The notes beneath the pieces are model-generated. The model did not search any database and was not told the DNA's origin. It saw only the letters and a program-made list of their open reading frames with translations. Positions 1 to 7,683 of a DNA stretch of 29,636 bases are shown here, piece by piece. Position 1 is the first letter of the stretch. Every line of letters starts with the position of its first letter. A program made the position numbers and the translations under genes. Location of the stretch: NCBI GenBank assembly GCA_964518875.1, contig CAZFHI010000022.1, positions 1 to 29,636 of the forward strand, given 5' to 3'. This DNA comes from DTU024 sp964518875 (GTDB lineage: Bacteria; Bacillota; Clostridia; Christensenellales; Aristaeellaceae).

Positions 1-18
1 GTAGGTCGCCGCCGGTCC
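1..18 (+). rRNA. 3' end of a 5S rRNA gene (partial)
   Basis: The opening bases GTAGGTCGCCGCCGG match the conserved 3' tail of bacterial 5S rRNA; in Bacillus the equivalent stretch is GAGTAGGACGCCGCC. A strong intrinsic terminator follows within about ten bases, as expected at the end of an rRNA operon. Only the last ~16-18 bases are in the window, so the exact 3' end and the identity rest on a short match. If correct, an rrn operon lies just to the left. Confidence 0.65.
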
Positions 19-28
19 CTAACAACAT

Positions 29-56
29 ACACCGCCTTTAACAGGCGGTGTTTTTC
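29..56 (+). terminator. Intrinsic terminator after the 5S rRNA end
   Basis: A perfect 8-bp stem, ACACCGCC (29-36) with GGCGGTGT (44-51), encloses the 7-base loop TTTAACA and runs into TTTT. It is placed to end the transcript entering from the left edge. Confidence 0.9.
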
Positions 57-474
57 TATGCAAATATATACAACAAAATTTGGTAAAATTCATGAAAATA
101 TTGCTGCAACTGTATGAATCGAGATTAATTTTGGGTTATAGACAAAAAGAGTCTCAGGAAAATGCATTTTTTAAAAAAATATTTTACTTTTAACTTTTTA
201 ATTCATGCTGTGGCATAAAAAGCTTGAATTATATTTTATGTAAGAGCTAAATGAAATAGAACTAAAGGGCGCGTTATAACCACATGTCAGAAATGTAAAA
301 AATGGTTTTTGGTTTTATATGCTTATTCGTACCAGCTGATTTTTACAAAAGAATATTTTCATATATTATATTTTCGAAAAGCATAATAAAAGCTTATAAA
401 CAGCATTAGCCTTGCAGGAATTATAATACAGGTATTATAAATTTAACACTAACATTTTATATGCCTAAGATGTC
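57..474. other. AT-rich intergenic region, no gene seen
   Basis: These roughly 420 bases are strongly AT-rich, with frequent stops in all frames. I found no credible start with a ribosome binding site, no tRNA and no strong hairpin. The only recognisable element is the promoter of the downstream regulator at the right-hand end. Confidence 0.7.
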
Positions 475-503
475 TTGAATACAAGCTAAGGTTTTATTAT
501 AAT
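475..503 (+). promoter_or_regulatory. Promoter of the ArsR-type regulator gene
   Basis: TTGAAT (475-480) is separated by exactly 17 bases from a perfect TATAAT (498-503), a strong housekeeping sigma promoter. Transcription should begin near 510. The GTG at 504 directly abuts the -10 box and would lie upstream of the transcript start, so it cannot be the start codon. This supports the GTG at 531. Confidence 0.8.
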
Positions 504-530
504 GTGCTTATAAACAATTGGAGGATTAAC

Positions 531-1487
531 GTGCCTGTGGAAAAAACTTCCGTTGAAAAAACAAGAAGCATAATACTAAAATTGTCGGATGAAAAAATAG
601 CGGATGTTTTGCATGCACTTTCATCAAGGGAACGTATAAAAATAATAAAAACGCTTGGTCTTAACAGCCTTAACGTTAAGCAGATAGCTGAAAAATGCGG
701 CCTGCCTTTTTCAACAGCGGCTTTACATATAAGGGTGCTTGAAGATGCGGGTATTTTGATGAGCGAGAATATACCGGCGGAGCATGGATCTATGAAACTA
801 TGCACCAGAATGATAGACTTTATAAGCGTAAATTTAGGAAATGATGAAGTAACAGATATTAATAAAGTAAGCGTTTCAATGCCACTTGGATCCTTCAGCA
901 GAATCGTGGATGTAACGCCTACATGTGGTATTGTAAGCGATGTCTCAAATATAGGCGAATACGACAATCCAAAGACATTTTATTATCCCGAAAGACTTGA
1001 AGCTCAACTTTTATGGATATACACAGGATTTATAGAATACCGTTTTGCCTGCCCTGTTCCTCAAAATGCCGATGTGGAATACATAGAACTTTCGTTTGAA
1101 GCCTGCTCTGAAGCCCCAATGTATCGAAACCCCTGGCTTAGCGATATAAGCGTAAAAATAAACAATGTACATATAGGCGTCTGGACAAGTCCTGCTGATT
1201 TAGGAGGTCGACGAGGCAGGCTTAACCCTGAGTGGTGGCCAAATACAAATACGCAGTTTGGATATTTTACAGTTTGGCATGTGGACAAAAGCGGAAGCTT
1301 TATTAACACAAGATATATTTCAGATGTTAAAGTGCAGCAACTTGAACTTCAAAAGCATAATTCTATTATTGTCAGTATAGGCGTTTCAAAAGACGCTAAA
1401 AATAAAGGCGGACTTAATTTGTTCGGTGAAAAATTCGGCGATTATCCTCAGGCGTTGAAATTGAATATAGCGTATAAAATGAGCTGA
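531..1487 (+). CDS. ArsR-type HTH regulator with a C-terminal effector-like domain
   Basis: A transcriptional regulator of 318 residues, probably controlling the adjacent sugar-uptake operon. The N-terminal ~25-85 residues form a winged helix of the ArsR kind: 'ALSSRERIKIIKTL', then 'VKQIAEKCGLP' and the recognition helix around 'STAALHIRVLEDAG'. The remaining ~200 residues are beta-rich, with a conserved-looking core (NPWLSD, GVWTSPADLGGRRGRLNPEWW, GGLNLFGEKFGDYPQ). I recall this type from Bacillota regulators encoded next to glycosidase genes; it may sense a sugar, but the ligand is unknown. Classical ArsR metal sensors are only ~100 residues, so this is not a metal sensor of that kind. The start is set at GTG 531: GGAGG at 520-524 gives a 6-base spacing, and the alternative GTG at 504 sits against the -10 box. 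Confidence 0.8.
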   Translation: MPVEKTSVEKTRSIILKLSDEKIADVLHALSSRERIKIIKTLGLNSLNVKQIAEKCGLPFSTAALHIRVLEDAGILMSENIPAEHGSMKLCTRMIDFISVNLGNDEVTDINKVSVSMPLGSFSRIVDVTPTCGIVSDVSNIGEYDNPKTFYYPERLEAQLLWIYTGFIEYRFACPVPQNADVEYIELSFEACSEAPMYRNPWLSDISVKINNVHIGVWTSPADLGGRRGRLNPEWWPNTNTQFGYFTVWHVDKSGSFINTRYISDVKVQQLELQKHNSIIVSIGVSKDAKNKGGLNLFGEKFGDYPQALKLNIAYKMS

Positions 1488-1495
1488 ACAGATAT

Positions 1496-1515
1496 AAAAC
1501 ATATTAAAACATATT
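1496..1515 (+). repeat. Tandem AAAACATATT pair (candidate operator)
   Basis: The 10-mer AAAACATATT occurs twice back to back (1496-1505, 1506-1515), starting nine bases after the regulator stop. The core AAAACATA recurs as an inverted repeat downstream of the promoter at 1570-1598, which suggests a shared binding site. The region is AT-rich, so chance is a real alternative. Confidence 0.45.
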
Positions 1516-1569
1516 TTGTGTAATAATTGCTGCTTTTTAAACAAGTTTCTTATAGAATGGAAAAGCGTA

Positions 1570-1598
1570 TTGACAGCATTTCTCTGAAGTGCTATCTT
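1570..1598 (+). promoter_or_regulatory. Promoter of the glycosidase/importer operon
   Basis: A consensus -35 TTGACA (1570-1575), a 17-base spacer and a -10 TATCTT (1593-1598). The predicted transcript start is near 1605, leaving a leader of about 130 bases before the glycosidase start. It shows that the operon can be transcribed independently of the regulator gene. Confidence 0.75.
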
Positions 1599-1619
1599 CT
1601 TATTGTAATAAATAATACA

Positions 1620-1645
1620 AAAACATACCTCTTATTCTATGTTTT
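1620..1645. promoter_or_regulatory. Inverted repeat AAAACATA-N10-TATGTTTT
   Basis: Perfect 8-bp arms lie at 1620-1627 and 1638-1645, just downstream of the predicted transcript start. The arm is the same AAAACATA sequence found in the tandem pair at 1496-1515. The position fits a repressor operator. The neighbouring ArsR-type regulator is the natural candidate; this assignment is inference. Confidence 0.5.
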
Positions 1646-1738
1646 CTGGCGTTAATTATTATTTTCTGCTTTTGTTTATTACATAAAAGCTGTGCTTAAA
1701 CTGCTGCTTTAATTTTAAACACATCAAAGGAGGCATAT

Positions 1739-3532
1739 ATGTCGAACCTGTATAGTGAAGAGAGAGCAAATCATCCTCGTCCGGACTATTATCGTAAAAA
1801 TTACCAGCTTTTAAACGGTGATTGGGATTTTTGCTTTGACGATAATGACATAGGCATAAAGGAAAACTGGCAATATGGCGAAACTATTTTCGAGAAAAAA
1901 ATTAACGTTCCTTTTTGCTATCAAAGCGAGAAAAGCGGCATAGCTGATGTTTCATATCATCCTGTTTTGTGGTACAAGAAAAGATTTAAGGTTGATTCGG
2001 GCATTTCTTTAGGCAGAGTGTTTCTTTGCTTTGGCGCAGTAGACTATGCATGTGATGTCTTTATAAACGGCCATAAAACTATGAGCCATAAAGGTGGTTA
2101 TACTCCTTTCGATACAGATATAACAGACTATTTGCTTGAAGACGGCAATATAATTGTTGTACGCGTTGAGGACTACCGTGACACAGCCCAGCCCCGTGGC
2201 AAGCAATACTGGGAAGATGGACTGATGGGCTGCTGGTATACGCCTTGCAGCGGTATCTGGCGCGATGTCTACATCGAAAGTCGTGGAGAAATTTCAATAG
2301 ATTATGTGCATATAACTCCAGATATAGACGAGCATAGCGCTAAAATAGATATTGCGATAAATAAAGACCCTGATGAAGACATAAGCATTGAATACAGCAT
2401 TTGCTTTGGGGAAAGGCTCGTACGCAAAGTTACCAGCAGCATGCCGTTTAAGCGTTATGGAATCAAAGTAGATATGCTGGACGCAAACAGAGTAGATTCA
2501 GTAAGACTTTGGTCGCCTGAAACGCCGGATCTTTACGAAGTAAACCTACGCTTATTAAAGAGCGGCCAAGCGATAGATGAAGTATCTACATACTTTGGAA
2601 TGAGAAAAGTCGCGGTAAAAAACGGCTTGGTACTGCTTAACAATACGCCTGTTTATCAACGCCTGGTGCTTGACCAGGGCTATTGGCCGGACTCACTTTT
2701 AACGCCGCCAGACACAGAAGCGGTAAAAAAGGACGTTGAATATATAAAAGCCTTTGGATTTAACGGCGTTCGCAAGCACCAAAAAATAGAAGATCCACGT
2801 TTCTACTACTGGTGCGACCGCTTAGGTCTGCTTTGCTGGGGCGAACTTCCAAGCGCATACGAATTTAACATAGACTCCGTTAAAAATTTAAGCAGAGATC
2901 TTACAGAGTTTATTAAGAGGGACTATAATCATCCCTGCATAATTGCATGGGTGCCTTTAAACGAGAGCTGGGGCGTGCGTGAAATATATTCGGACGCTTC
3001 TCAACAAAAATTCAGCTTAATGTTGTATTACCTTTGCAAAAGCATGGATAAAACAAGGCTTGTATCTGTAAACGACGGATGGGAGCAAACAGTTACGGAT
3101 ATTAGTGCTATACATGACTATACCGGTAAAGGCGAAGATCTGCTCAAACATTTTTCAGACAGAGAAAGAGTAGAAAAAAGTTTTGCCTCCTGGCGAATGA
3201 GCTACTCTTATGGCTTTACATCATCTGAAGATTCTGCTTTTTTAATTACGGAATACGGCGGAATAGCTATGAAAGAAAAAGGTACGCAGGGAACAATAGA
3301 AAACATGGAAACATGGGGCTATAACGATAAAGCGGACAGCGAACAAGCTTTTATAGAGCGATTTGCTTCTTTAACAAACGCAATACGTAATCTCCCGTAT
3401 TGTGTTGGATACTGCTACACTCAGCTTACTGACGTTATGCAGGAAATAAATGGTCTTTTGACACCTGAGCGCGAGCCTAAAATTGACCCTGCGATAATAT
3501 CAGGAATAAACAAAAACCCTGAGGGGCGTTAA
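1739..3532 (+). CDS. Glycoside hydrolase family 2 protein
   Basis: An intracellular (no signal peptide) retaining exo-glycosidase of 597 residues. The order is typical of GH2: an N-terminal jelly-roll sugar-binding domain (~10-180, with 'YHPVLWYKKRF', 'GAVDYACDVFINGHK', 'PCSGIWRDVYIE'), an Ig-like sandwich (~185-285), then a TIM barrel beginning near 'LVLDQGYWPD'. The acid/base is Glu409 in 'WVPLNESWG' and the nucleophile is Glu505 in 'LITEYGG', so both catalytic residues are intact. The barrel ends soon after 'VGYCYTQLTDV', so this is a compact form without the extra C-terminal domains of LacZ. Substrate cannot be fixed: beta-galactoside, beta-glucuronide or beta-mannoside are all possible. 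It opens an operon with a binding protein and two permeases, so it probably cleaves the imported glycoside. AAAGGAGG precedes the ATG. Confidence 0.9.
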   Translation: MSNLYSEERANHPRPDYYRKNYQLLNGDWDFCFDDNDIGIKENWQYGETIFEKKINVPFCYQSEKSGIADVSYHPVLWYKKRFKVDSGISLGRVFLCFGAVDYACDVFINGHKTMSHKGGYTPFDTDITDYLLEDGNIIVVRVEDYRDTAQPRGKQYWEDGLMGCWYTPCSGIWRDVYIESRGEISIDYVHITPDIDEHSAKIDIAINKDPDEDISIEYSICFGERLVRKVTSSMPFKRYGIKVDMLDANRVDSVRLWSPETPDLYEVNLRLLKSGQAIDEVSTYFGMRKVAVKNGLVLLNNTPVYQRLVLDQGYWPDSLLTPPDTEAVKKDVEYIKAFGFNGVRKHQKIEDPRFYYWCDRLGLLCWGELPSAYEFNIDSVKNLSRDLTEFIKRDYNHPCIIAWVPLNESWGVREIYSDASQQKFSLMLYYLCKSMDKTRLVSVNDGWEQTVTDISAIHDYTGKGEDLLKHFSDRERVEKSFASWRMSYSYGFTSSEDSAFLITEYGGIAMKEKGTQGTIENMETWGYNDKADSEQAFIERFASLTNAIRNLPYCVGYCYTQLTDVMQEINGLLTPEREPKIDPAIISGINKNPEGR

Positions 3533-3580
3533 ATGAAATTAGCTGCTTTAAGCGGCTGAAAATATAAGGAGGATGTAACA

Positions 3581-4810
3581 ATGAAAAAGAAACTATCACT
3601 AATAGTTGTGATGGCACTTGTACTTGGAATGTCTGCACAGGTGTTTGCAGCTCCAATAGAAATTGACTATTGGTCTGTTTTTACAGGCGCTGATGGCGCG
3701 GTTATGCAGGGAATGGTTGACGCATTCAACGAATCACAAGATGAAGTGCATGTAAACCACACACCTATGACGGCGGATGACCTGTATCAGAAAATACCGC
3801 TTGCAGTGCAGACGGGTTCAGGGGTTCCTGATGTTGCCATAGTGCACATCGAGCGTATACCAATGTTTGTAAAGCAGGATCTTATTTATCCTGTGGACTT
3901 TCTGCTTGAAAATGGCATTAAGCAGGAAAATTATATACCGTCTGCGTGGGAACGCACTGACATAGATGGCGCACACTGGGGTGTTCCGCTTGATGTGCAT
4001 GGACTTGTAACATATTTTAATCAAGACCAATTTGATAAGTATGACCTGAATGGTTTTATTGAGGACGGCTACCTTACATTTGACGAAGTGCGTGAGCTTG
4101 GTGATAAGGCAAGAGAAAACGGCTATGAAGGCAAAATATTCGGCCTTACATGGTTCCGCTCACAAATGCTGAGCTATTATGCGCAGCTCAATGGCAAGCT
4201 GACGGAAGACGGCACAACGCCGAGCTTTAACAATGATGACATGAAAAAGGTTTACCAGACATTAAAAGACCTGCATGACGACGGCTACACTACCGCTAAA
4301 GGTGACGATCCTCTGCAATTGTTCCATTCGGGCGATTTGCTCGTATGGCCTGAAGGCATATGGATGAAAGAGGGCGTGCGCCAGGCGGGTATAAACTACG
4401 GTATGTTACCTTCCGTATGCTATTCACCAGAAGTATGCAAAAACTGGATGTCTTCGCATAATTTCGTGCAGTTTGCAGATGAAGAAAGAACAGAGGAAGA
4501 AGATATTGCCGTAGCTAAGTTCATTAACTTTATGGGAGAAAACTCACTTACATGGGCAGTTAACGGCGGACAGGTGCCTGCTCATGTTTCAATAAACGAT
4601 GTCGCTGAATTTAAAGACCTTCATCAGGCTTTCTTAGCAGATCCTGAGCGCGGAGACGAGCTTGCGATTTACTACTACCTGTATTGGGGACTGTTTGACA
4701 CGGCATTTTCACGTAATGGCTGGGAACCTGTGTTTGGTACTATGACAATAGAAGAAGCGCTTGATCAGGCGGAACAGGAAGTAATAGACGGCATTAAAGC
4801 ACTTGAATAA
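3581..4810 (+). CDS. Family 1 extracellular solute-binding protein (sugar ABC importer)
   Basis: A 409-residue binding protein of the MalE-like family 1. It has an N-terminal signal (MKKK, hydrophobic core, cleavage after VFA), followed by the typical opening 'IEIDYWSVFTGADGAVMQGM' and the pattern 'SGVPDVAIVHIERIPMFV'. It presumably captures an oligosaccharide or glycoside and hands it to the two permeases downstream. There is no lipobox cysteine, so it is predicted to be released or periplasmic rather than lipid-anchored, unlike most Gram-positive homologues. AAGGAGG precedes the start. An inverted repeat follows the stop and may protect this part of the transcript. No ATPase gene is present. 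Confidence 0.9.
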   Translation: MKKKLSLIVVMALVLGMSAQVFAAPIEIDYWSVFTGADGAVMQGMVDAFNESQDEVHVNHTPMTADDLYQKIPLAVQTGSGVPDVAIVHIERIPMFVKQDLIYPVDFLLENGIKQENYIPSAWERTDIDGAHWGVPLDVHGLVTYFNQDQFDKYDLNGFIEDGYLTFDEVRELGDKARENGYEGKIFGLTWFRSQMLSYYAQLNGKLTEDGTTPSFNNDDMKKVYQTLKDLHDDGYTTAKGDDPLQLFHSGDLLVWPEGIWMKEGVRQAGINYGMLPSVCYSPEVCKNWMSSHNFVQFADEERTEEEDIAVAKFINFMGENSLTWAVNGGQVPAHVSINDVAEFKDLHQAFLADPERGDELAIYYYLYWGLFDTAFSRNGWEPVFGTMTIEEALDQAEQEVIDGIKALE

Positions 4811-4820
4811 TATTAATTTG

Positions 4821-4847
4821 GCGGCGGGGCGTTTTTTGCCTCGCCGC
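4821..4847 (+). terminator. Intercistronic hairpin after the binding-protein gene
   Basis: GCGGCGGGGC (4821-4830) pairs with GCCTCGCCGC (4838-4847), 10 bp including one G-U pair, around the loop GTTTTTT. It is followed only by TCTTTATGG, not a real T-run. It is more likely an mRNA-stabilising or partial-termination element that raises binding-protein output over permease output. Confidence 0.6.
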
Positions 4848-4866
4848 TCTTTATGGAGGTGACTAT

Positions 4867-6210
4867 ATGCGAACACGGGCAGCGGCACTATTAGCTGCAG
4901 CTTTTCTTGTTGTGTTTTTCTTGGGCTCAGTCAGTGCCTCGCTTATTGTAAAAGAAACACAGGTGCAGACAGAGGTAAGCATGGGCAGAGTGCTTTTTTC
5001 ACTTTCAAGCGTGGCTGTGCTTGCACTGCCGGTATCAATATTCACTATGGTTATGTCTCTTGTTTCTTACATTAGAAAGAACAGAGAAGCAGGGAGCATG
5101 CTTGCATTTGTTTCAAGTATATTCTTTATGCTTTTTCTTATTTTTTATGCGCAGGAAAAAGCAAATGACAGCCTTTATGGCATTTTATCAGCCAAGGTAA
5201 AGGAAGCTGGCGTGCGCTTCCGCAAAAGAGACGCGGGAGACATATCCGTAAGCTATTCTCCTCTGTGTTATGTTACAATGCTTTTAGGGTTTGCCTCGAC
5301 GTTCCTAGGCATGCCGGATGTGTCTACGCGCTCAAAAAGAAAACAGGTAAGAAGAAATCTGCTGCCCTATGCCTATGTTGGGCCGCATATCTTTTTGTTC
5401 ATAGTGTTTTTCATAACTCCTGCAATATACGGCGTATATGCGGCTTTTACTAAATGGGATCTTTTTGGCGAACCTGTTTGGATAGGATTAGAAAATTTTA
5501 GAGTTATACTGACTGAAGAGGGTAACACTTACTACAACCAGCTTAGAAACGGTCTTTTTAATACATTTAAATTTGTGCTTTACAGTGTGCCTTTTTGCAT
5601 ACTTGTGCCGCTTTTGCTGGCTCTGGCGTTACAAAGCCGTCCAAAAGGCAGAGGATTTTTCCAAGCAATATACTATCTTCCGGCGCTTATGTCTATTACG
5701 ACAGTAACGCTTGCGTGGCGCTATATGTTTTTTAAATCCTATGGCGTTATGAACAACTTTTTTATGTCGCCTCACGATTGGTTTACACCGCCTTATTCAT
5801 GGATAATGCTTGTAATTGTTACTGTCTGGTGGGTAAACGGAGGCACCATGGTAATATACCAGAGCGCTTTAGCTTCTATACCTCAGGAGCAGTATGAAGC
5901 AGCTTCGGTCGATGGCGCAAACGCGTGGCAGAAGTTTCGCTTTATTACGCTGCCTGGAATGAGATATCCTCTTATGTACACGCTGATTATGGCAGTTATA
6001 GCTCAATTTAATATATATGGGCAGCCGCTTATATTAACAGCCTATACAAACCAGGAAGCTAATGCTGTGCTGCTCATGTACGTATATGATAATGCAGTGC
6101 GTAACCAGGTAGCGGGCATTTCTTCTGCTATGGCGCTAATATTAGGCGTATGCATAATGATAGTATCTTTCATACAGATACGCGTGCTGCGTAAAGAAAA
6201 CAGCTATTAA
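4867..6210 (+). CDS. MalF-type sugar ABC permease with extra N-terminal membrane segments
   Basis: An inner-membrane permease of 447 residues. The C-terminal ~285 residues are a normal binding-protein-dependent transport permease, starting at 'RRNLLPYAYVGPHIFLF'. They carry the EAA loop that docks the ATPase (Glu344-Ala345-Ala346 ... Gly350, then 'FITLPGMRYPLM'). The first ~160 residues are an addition with about four predicted membrane spans (~5-27, 43-68, 76-94, 131-150). Typical MalF/UgpA homologues are ~290-310 residues; E. coli MalF also has extra N-terminal spans, but of a different kind. GGAGG lies 8 bases before the ATG. The partner permease follows after 13 bases. The substrate is probably the glycoside hydrolysed by the upstream GH2. 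Confidence 0.88.
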   Translation: MRTRAAALLAAAFLVVFFLGSVSASLIVKETQVQTEVSMGRVLFSLSSVAVLALPVSIFTMVMSLVSYIRKNREAGSMLAFVSSIFFMLFLIFYAQEKANDSLYGILSAKVKEAGVRFRKRDAGDISVSYSPLCYVTMLLGFASTFLGMPDVSTRSKRKQVRRNLLPYAYVGPHIFLFIVFFITPAIYGVYAAFTKWDLFGEPVWIGLENFRVILTEEGNTYYNQLRNGLFNTFKFVLYSVPFCILVPLLLALALQSRPKGRGFFQAIYYLPALMSITTVTLAWRYMFFKSYGVMNNFFMSPHDWFTPPYSWIMLVIVTVWWVNGGTMVIYQSALASIPQEQYEAASVDGANAWQKFRFITLPGMRYPLMYTLIMAVIAQFNIYGQPLILTAYTNQEANAVLLMYVYDNAVRNQVAGISSAMALILGVCIMIVSFIQIRVLRKENSY

Positions 6211-6223
6211 GGAGGTATGGTAG

Positions 6224-7102
6224 ATGCGTTACAGTAATAAAGGCAAAATATGGTCAACGGTCTTATTAATTATTTTTGCTTTGTTTTGGTTGATGCCTAT
6301 TGTCTGGCTCCTGCTTAACTCCTTTAAAACGGATTCTGACTTTATTACGTCTTTTAGCAATATAAATGGCCCTCTTGACTACCTTTCAAGGCTTATCCCT
6401 AGAAATTTCACATTTGTAAACTACGGAGAGATATTTGTAGGCGGCGAAACGGCAAACACTACGGCCAATATGATTACGATGTTCAAAAACAGTATCATTG
6501 TCGCCGTAAGCCAGACATTTATCGTGCTTATTGTTACATCACTTTCAGCATATGCTTACGAAAGACTGCATTTTCCGGGAGGAAATCTTCTATTTTGGAC
6601 TTTAATGTACATTTCTATGTTCCCTAACGCTGTCGCAATACTTCCGCTGTTTAAAATTTCAGACTCACTGGGATGGGTAAACAACTTAAACGCCTTAATA
6701 TGGCCCGGAACAGCAGGTGTATTTAATATTTTCCTTTTAAGAAATTTCCTGCGCGGTATACCAAGGGACTTTGATGAGGCTGCTGTAATAGACGGAGCAA
6801 ACAGCTTTCAAGTTTATTCAAAGATAATCATGCCTACAATGCGCCCGGTGCTGATAGTGGTTGCATTGTTTGCATTTAATACTGCATGGAATGATTTCTT
6901 GTGGCCGTCCATTGTAATGACAGATGTTAATGTACAGCCTATTACGCCTGGCCTGCGACTTTTGATGGGCCAGTATGAGCAAAAATGGGCGCACCTTATA
7001 GCTTCAACTGTTGTAAGCATAGTGCCTCCATTTCTTCTGTACTTGTTCGCTCAAAAATATTTCCTTCAGGGAATATCCATATCCGCCGGCGTAAAGGGAT
7101 AA
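6224..7102 (+). CDS. MalG-type sugar ABC permease
   Basis: A 292-residue carbohydrate permease of the MalG/CUT1 kind with six predicted membrane spans. It begins with the usual short cytoplasmic tail and span ('STVLLIIFALFWLMPIVWLL', then the 'NSFKT' turn). The EAA loop is present ('DFDEAAVIDGANSF', with Glu185-Ala186-Ala187). It closes with 'QKYFLQGISISAGVKG', the typical end of this family. It is the last gene of the glycosidase operon: AGGAGG precedes it and a terminator follows ~95 bases downstream. The missing ATPase is probably an MsmX/UgpC-type shared subunit encoded elsewhere. Confidence 0.92.
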   Translation: MRYSNKGKIWSTVLLIIFALFWLMPIVWLLLNSFKTDSDFITSFSNINGPLDYLSRLIPRNFTFVNYGEIFVGGETANTTANMITMFKNSIIVAVSQTFIVLIVTSLSAYAYERLHFPGGNLLFWTLMYISMFPNAVAILPLFKISDSLGWVNNLNALIWPGTAGVFNIFLLRNFLRGIPRDFDEAAVIDGANSFQVYSKIIMPTMRPVLIVVALFAFNTAWNDFLWPSIVMTDVNVQPITPGLRLLMGQYEQKWAHLIASTVVSIVPPFLLYLFAQKYFLQGISISAGVKG

Positions 7103-7196
7103 TTTTAAATTAAACAAATACAAATCAGCATAGTTCGAAATAAACTGTATGATATTTTAAATTAAATAAGTATGAATTATACATACGTAAATTAAG

Positions 7197-7247
7197 AAGC
7201 CTGGTTTACTTAAAATAGAGTTTACCAGGCTTTTATGATGTTTTTTT
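7197..7247 (+). terminator. Terminator of the glycosidase/importer operon
   Basis: AAGCCTGGT (7197-7205) and ACCAGGCTT (7224-7232) form a perfect 9-bp stem. Inside, two T-T mismatches are followed by three more pairs. TTTT and, slightly later, a seven-T run (7241-7247) follow. Confidence 0.85.
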
Positions 7248-7300
7248 AGTGCGTTTTAATAAAATTATTTATGCTATAAAAATAAGCAGAGAGATATCTG

Positions 7301-7323
7301 CTAAACAAAACTGGTTTGTTTAG
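7301..7323. promoter_or_regulatory. Perfect 9-bp inverted repeat upstream of the importer/mtn promoter
   Basis: CTAAACAAA (7301-7309), five central bases ACTGG, then TTTGTTTAG (7315-7323). The arms are exact reverse complements. It sits ~32 bases upstream of the -35 box. The half-site resembles those bound by ROK-family XylR repressors and lacks the central CG of a classical LacI-family operator. The regulator is therefore uncertain, even though a LacI-type gene closes the operon. Confidence 0.65.
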
Positions 7324-7354
7324 AAAAATTAAACAAAATATTTATTAAAAACAG

Positions 7355-7383
7355 TTGACATGATGTAATATGAGGGATATAAT
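7355..7383 (+). promoter_or_regulatory. Consensus promoter of the importer-mtnK-mtnA operon
   Basis: A perfect TTGACA (7355-7360), a 17-base spacer and a perfect TATAAT (7378-7383). The expected transcript start is near 7390, giving an unusually long leader of about 290 bases. A promoter this strong normally needs a repressor; inverted AAACAAA/TTTGTTT repeats flank it on both sides. Confidence 0.9.
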
Positions 7384-7389
7384 CCACCG

Positions 7390-7683
7390 TATAAGAAGAA
7401 GAGCTTTTGTTTTTATTAAACAAACTTAACGTTCGCGCAAGTGTGTTGTTTTATACCGCTTAAGAGGATTGCGTTGCTGTATAATTTGTTAAATGTTTTA
7501 TAGCTTAAAAGCTAAACTGAAGAAAGGCGGCGTTATTACCGTAGTTTAAGCAGTTTAAAGCGCACTATCAGGATAAGAATTTTACAGGGAGGTGAATTCG
7601 TAAACGCAGCTGTGCGTTCAACAGCTTCTGGCTTGCTGCGGCTGAGCAAAATAGCGGCACAATAAACAAAAAGGAGAATCGGT
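7390..7683 (+). other. Long untranslated leader of the importer/mtn operon
   Basis: About 290 bases separate the predicted transcript start from the first start codon. I see no convincing ORF and no SAM-I (S-box) consensus, although Bacillus mtnKA is S-box controlled. Two mutually exclusive small hairpins overlap: AACGCA/TGCGTT (7603-7608 with 7613-7618) and AGCTGT/ACAGCT (7608-7613 with 7621-7626). A GGGAGGTG at 7588-7595 looks like a ribosome binding site but leads to no usable ORF. A structured regulatory RNA is possible but unproven. Confidence 0.4.
7406..7424. promoter_or_regulatory. Second inverted repeat, TTTGTTT-N5-AAACAAA
   Basis: TTTGTTT (7406-7412) and AAACAAA (7418-7424) form 7-bp arms with five bases between, about 16 bases after the predicted transcript start. 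It uses the same half-site as the repeat at 7301-7323, but with the arms in the opposite order. A further AAACAAA half-site lies at 7331-7337. The two dyad centres are ~103 bp apart. Confidence 0.5.

Noticed and set aside
7200..7430. Inverted repeats as possible insertion-sequence ends
   Set aside because: No transposase, no target-site duplication, and the repeats flank a promoter; regulation explains them better.
7441..7503. GTG-initiated 20-codon ORF in the importer leader
   Set aside because: There is no Shine-Dalgarno sequence before it, and nothing distinctive in the peptide.
7390..7683. SAM-I riboswitch expected upstream of mtnK/mtnA
   Set aside because: The conserved S-box core sequences are not present by eye. 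A different RNA element is not excluded.
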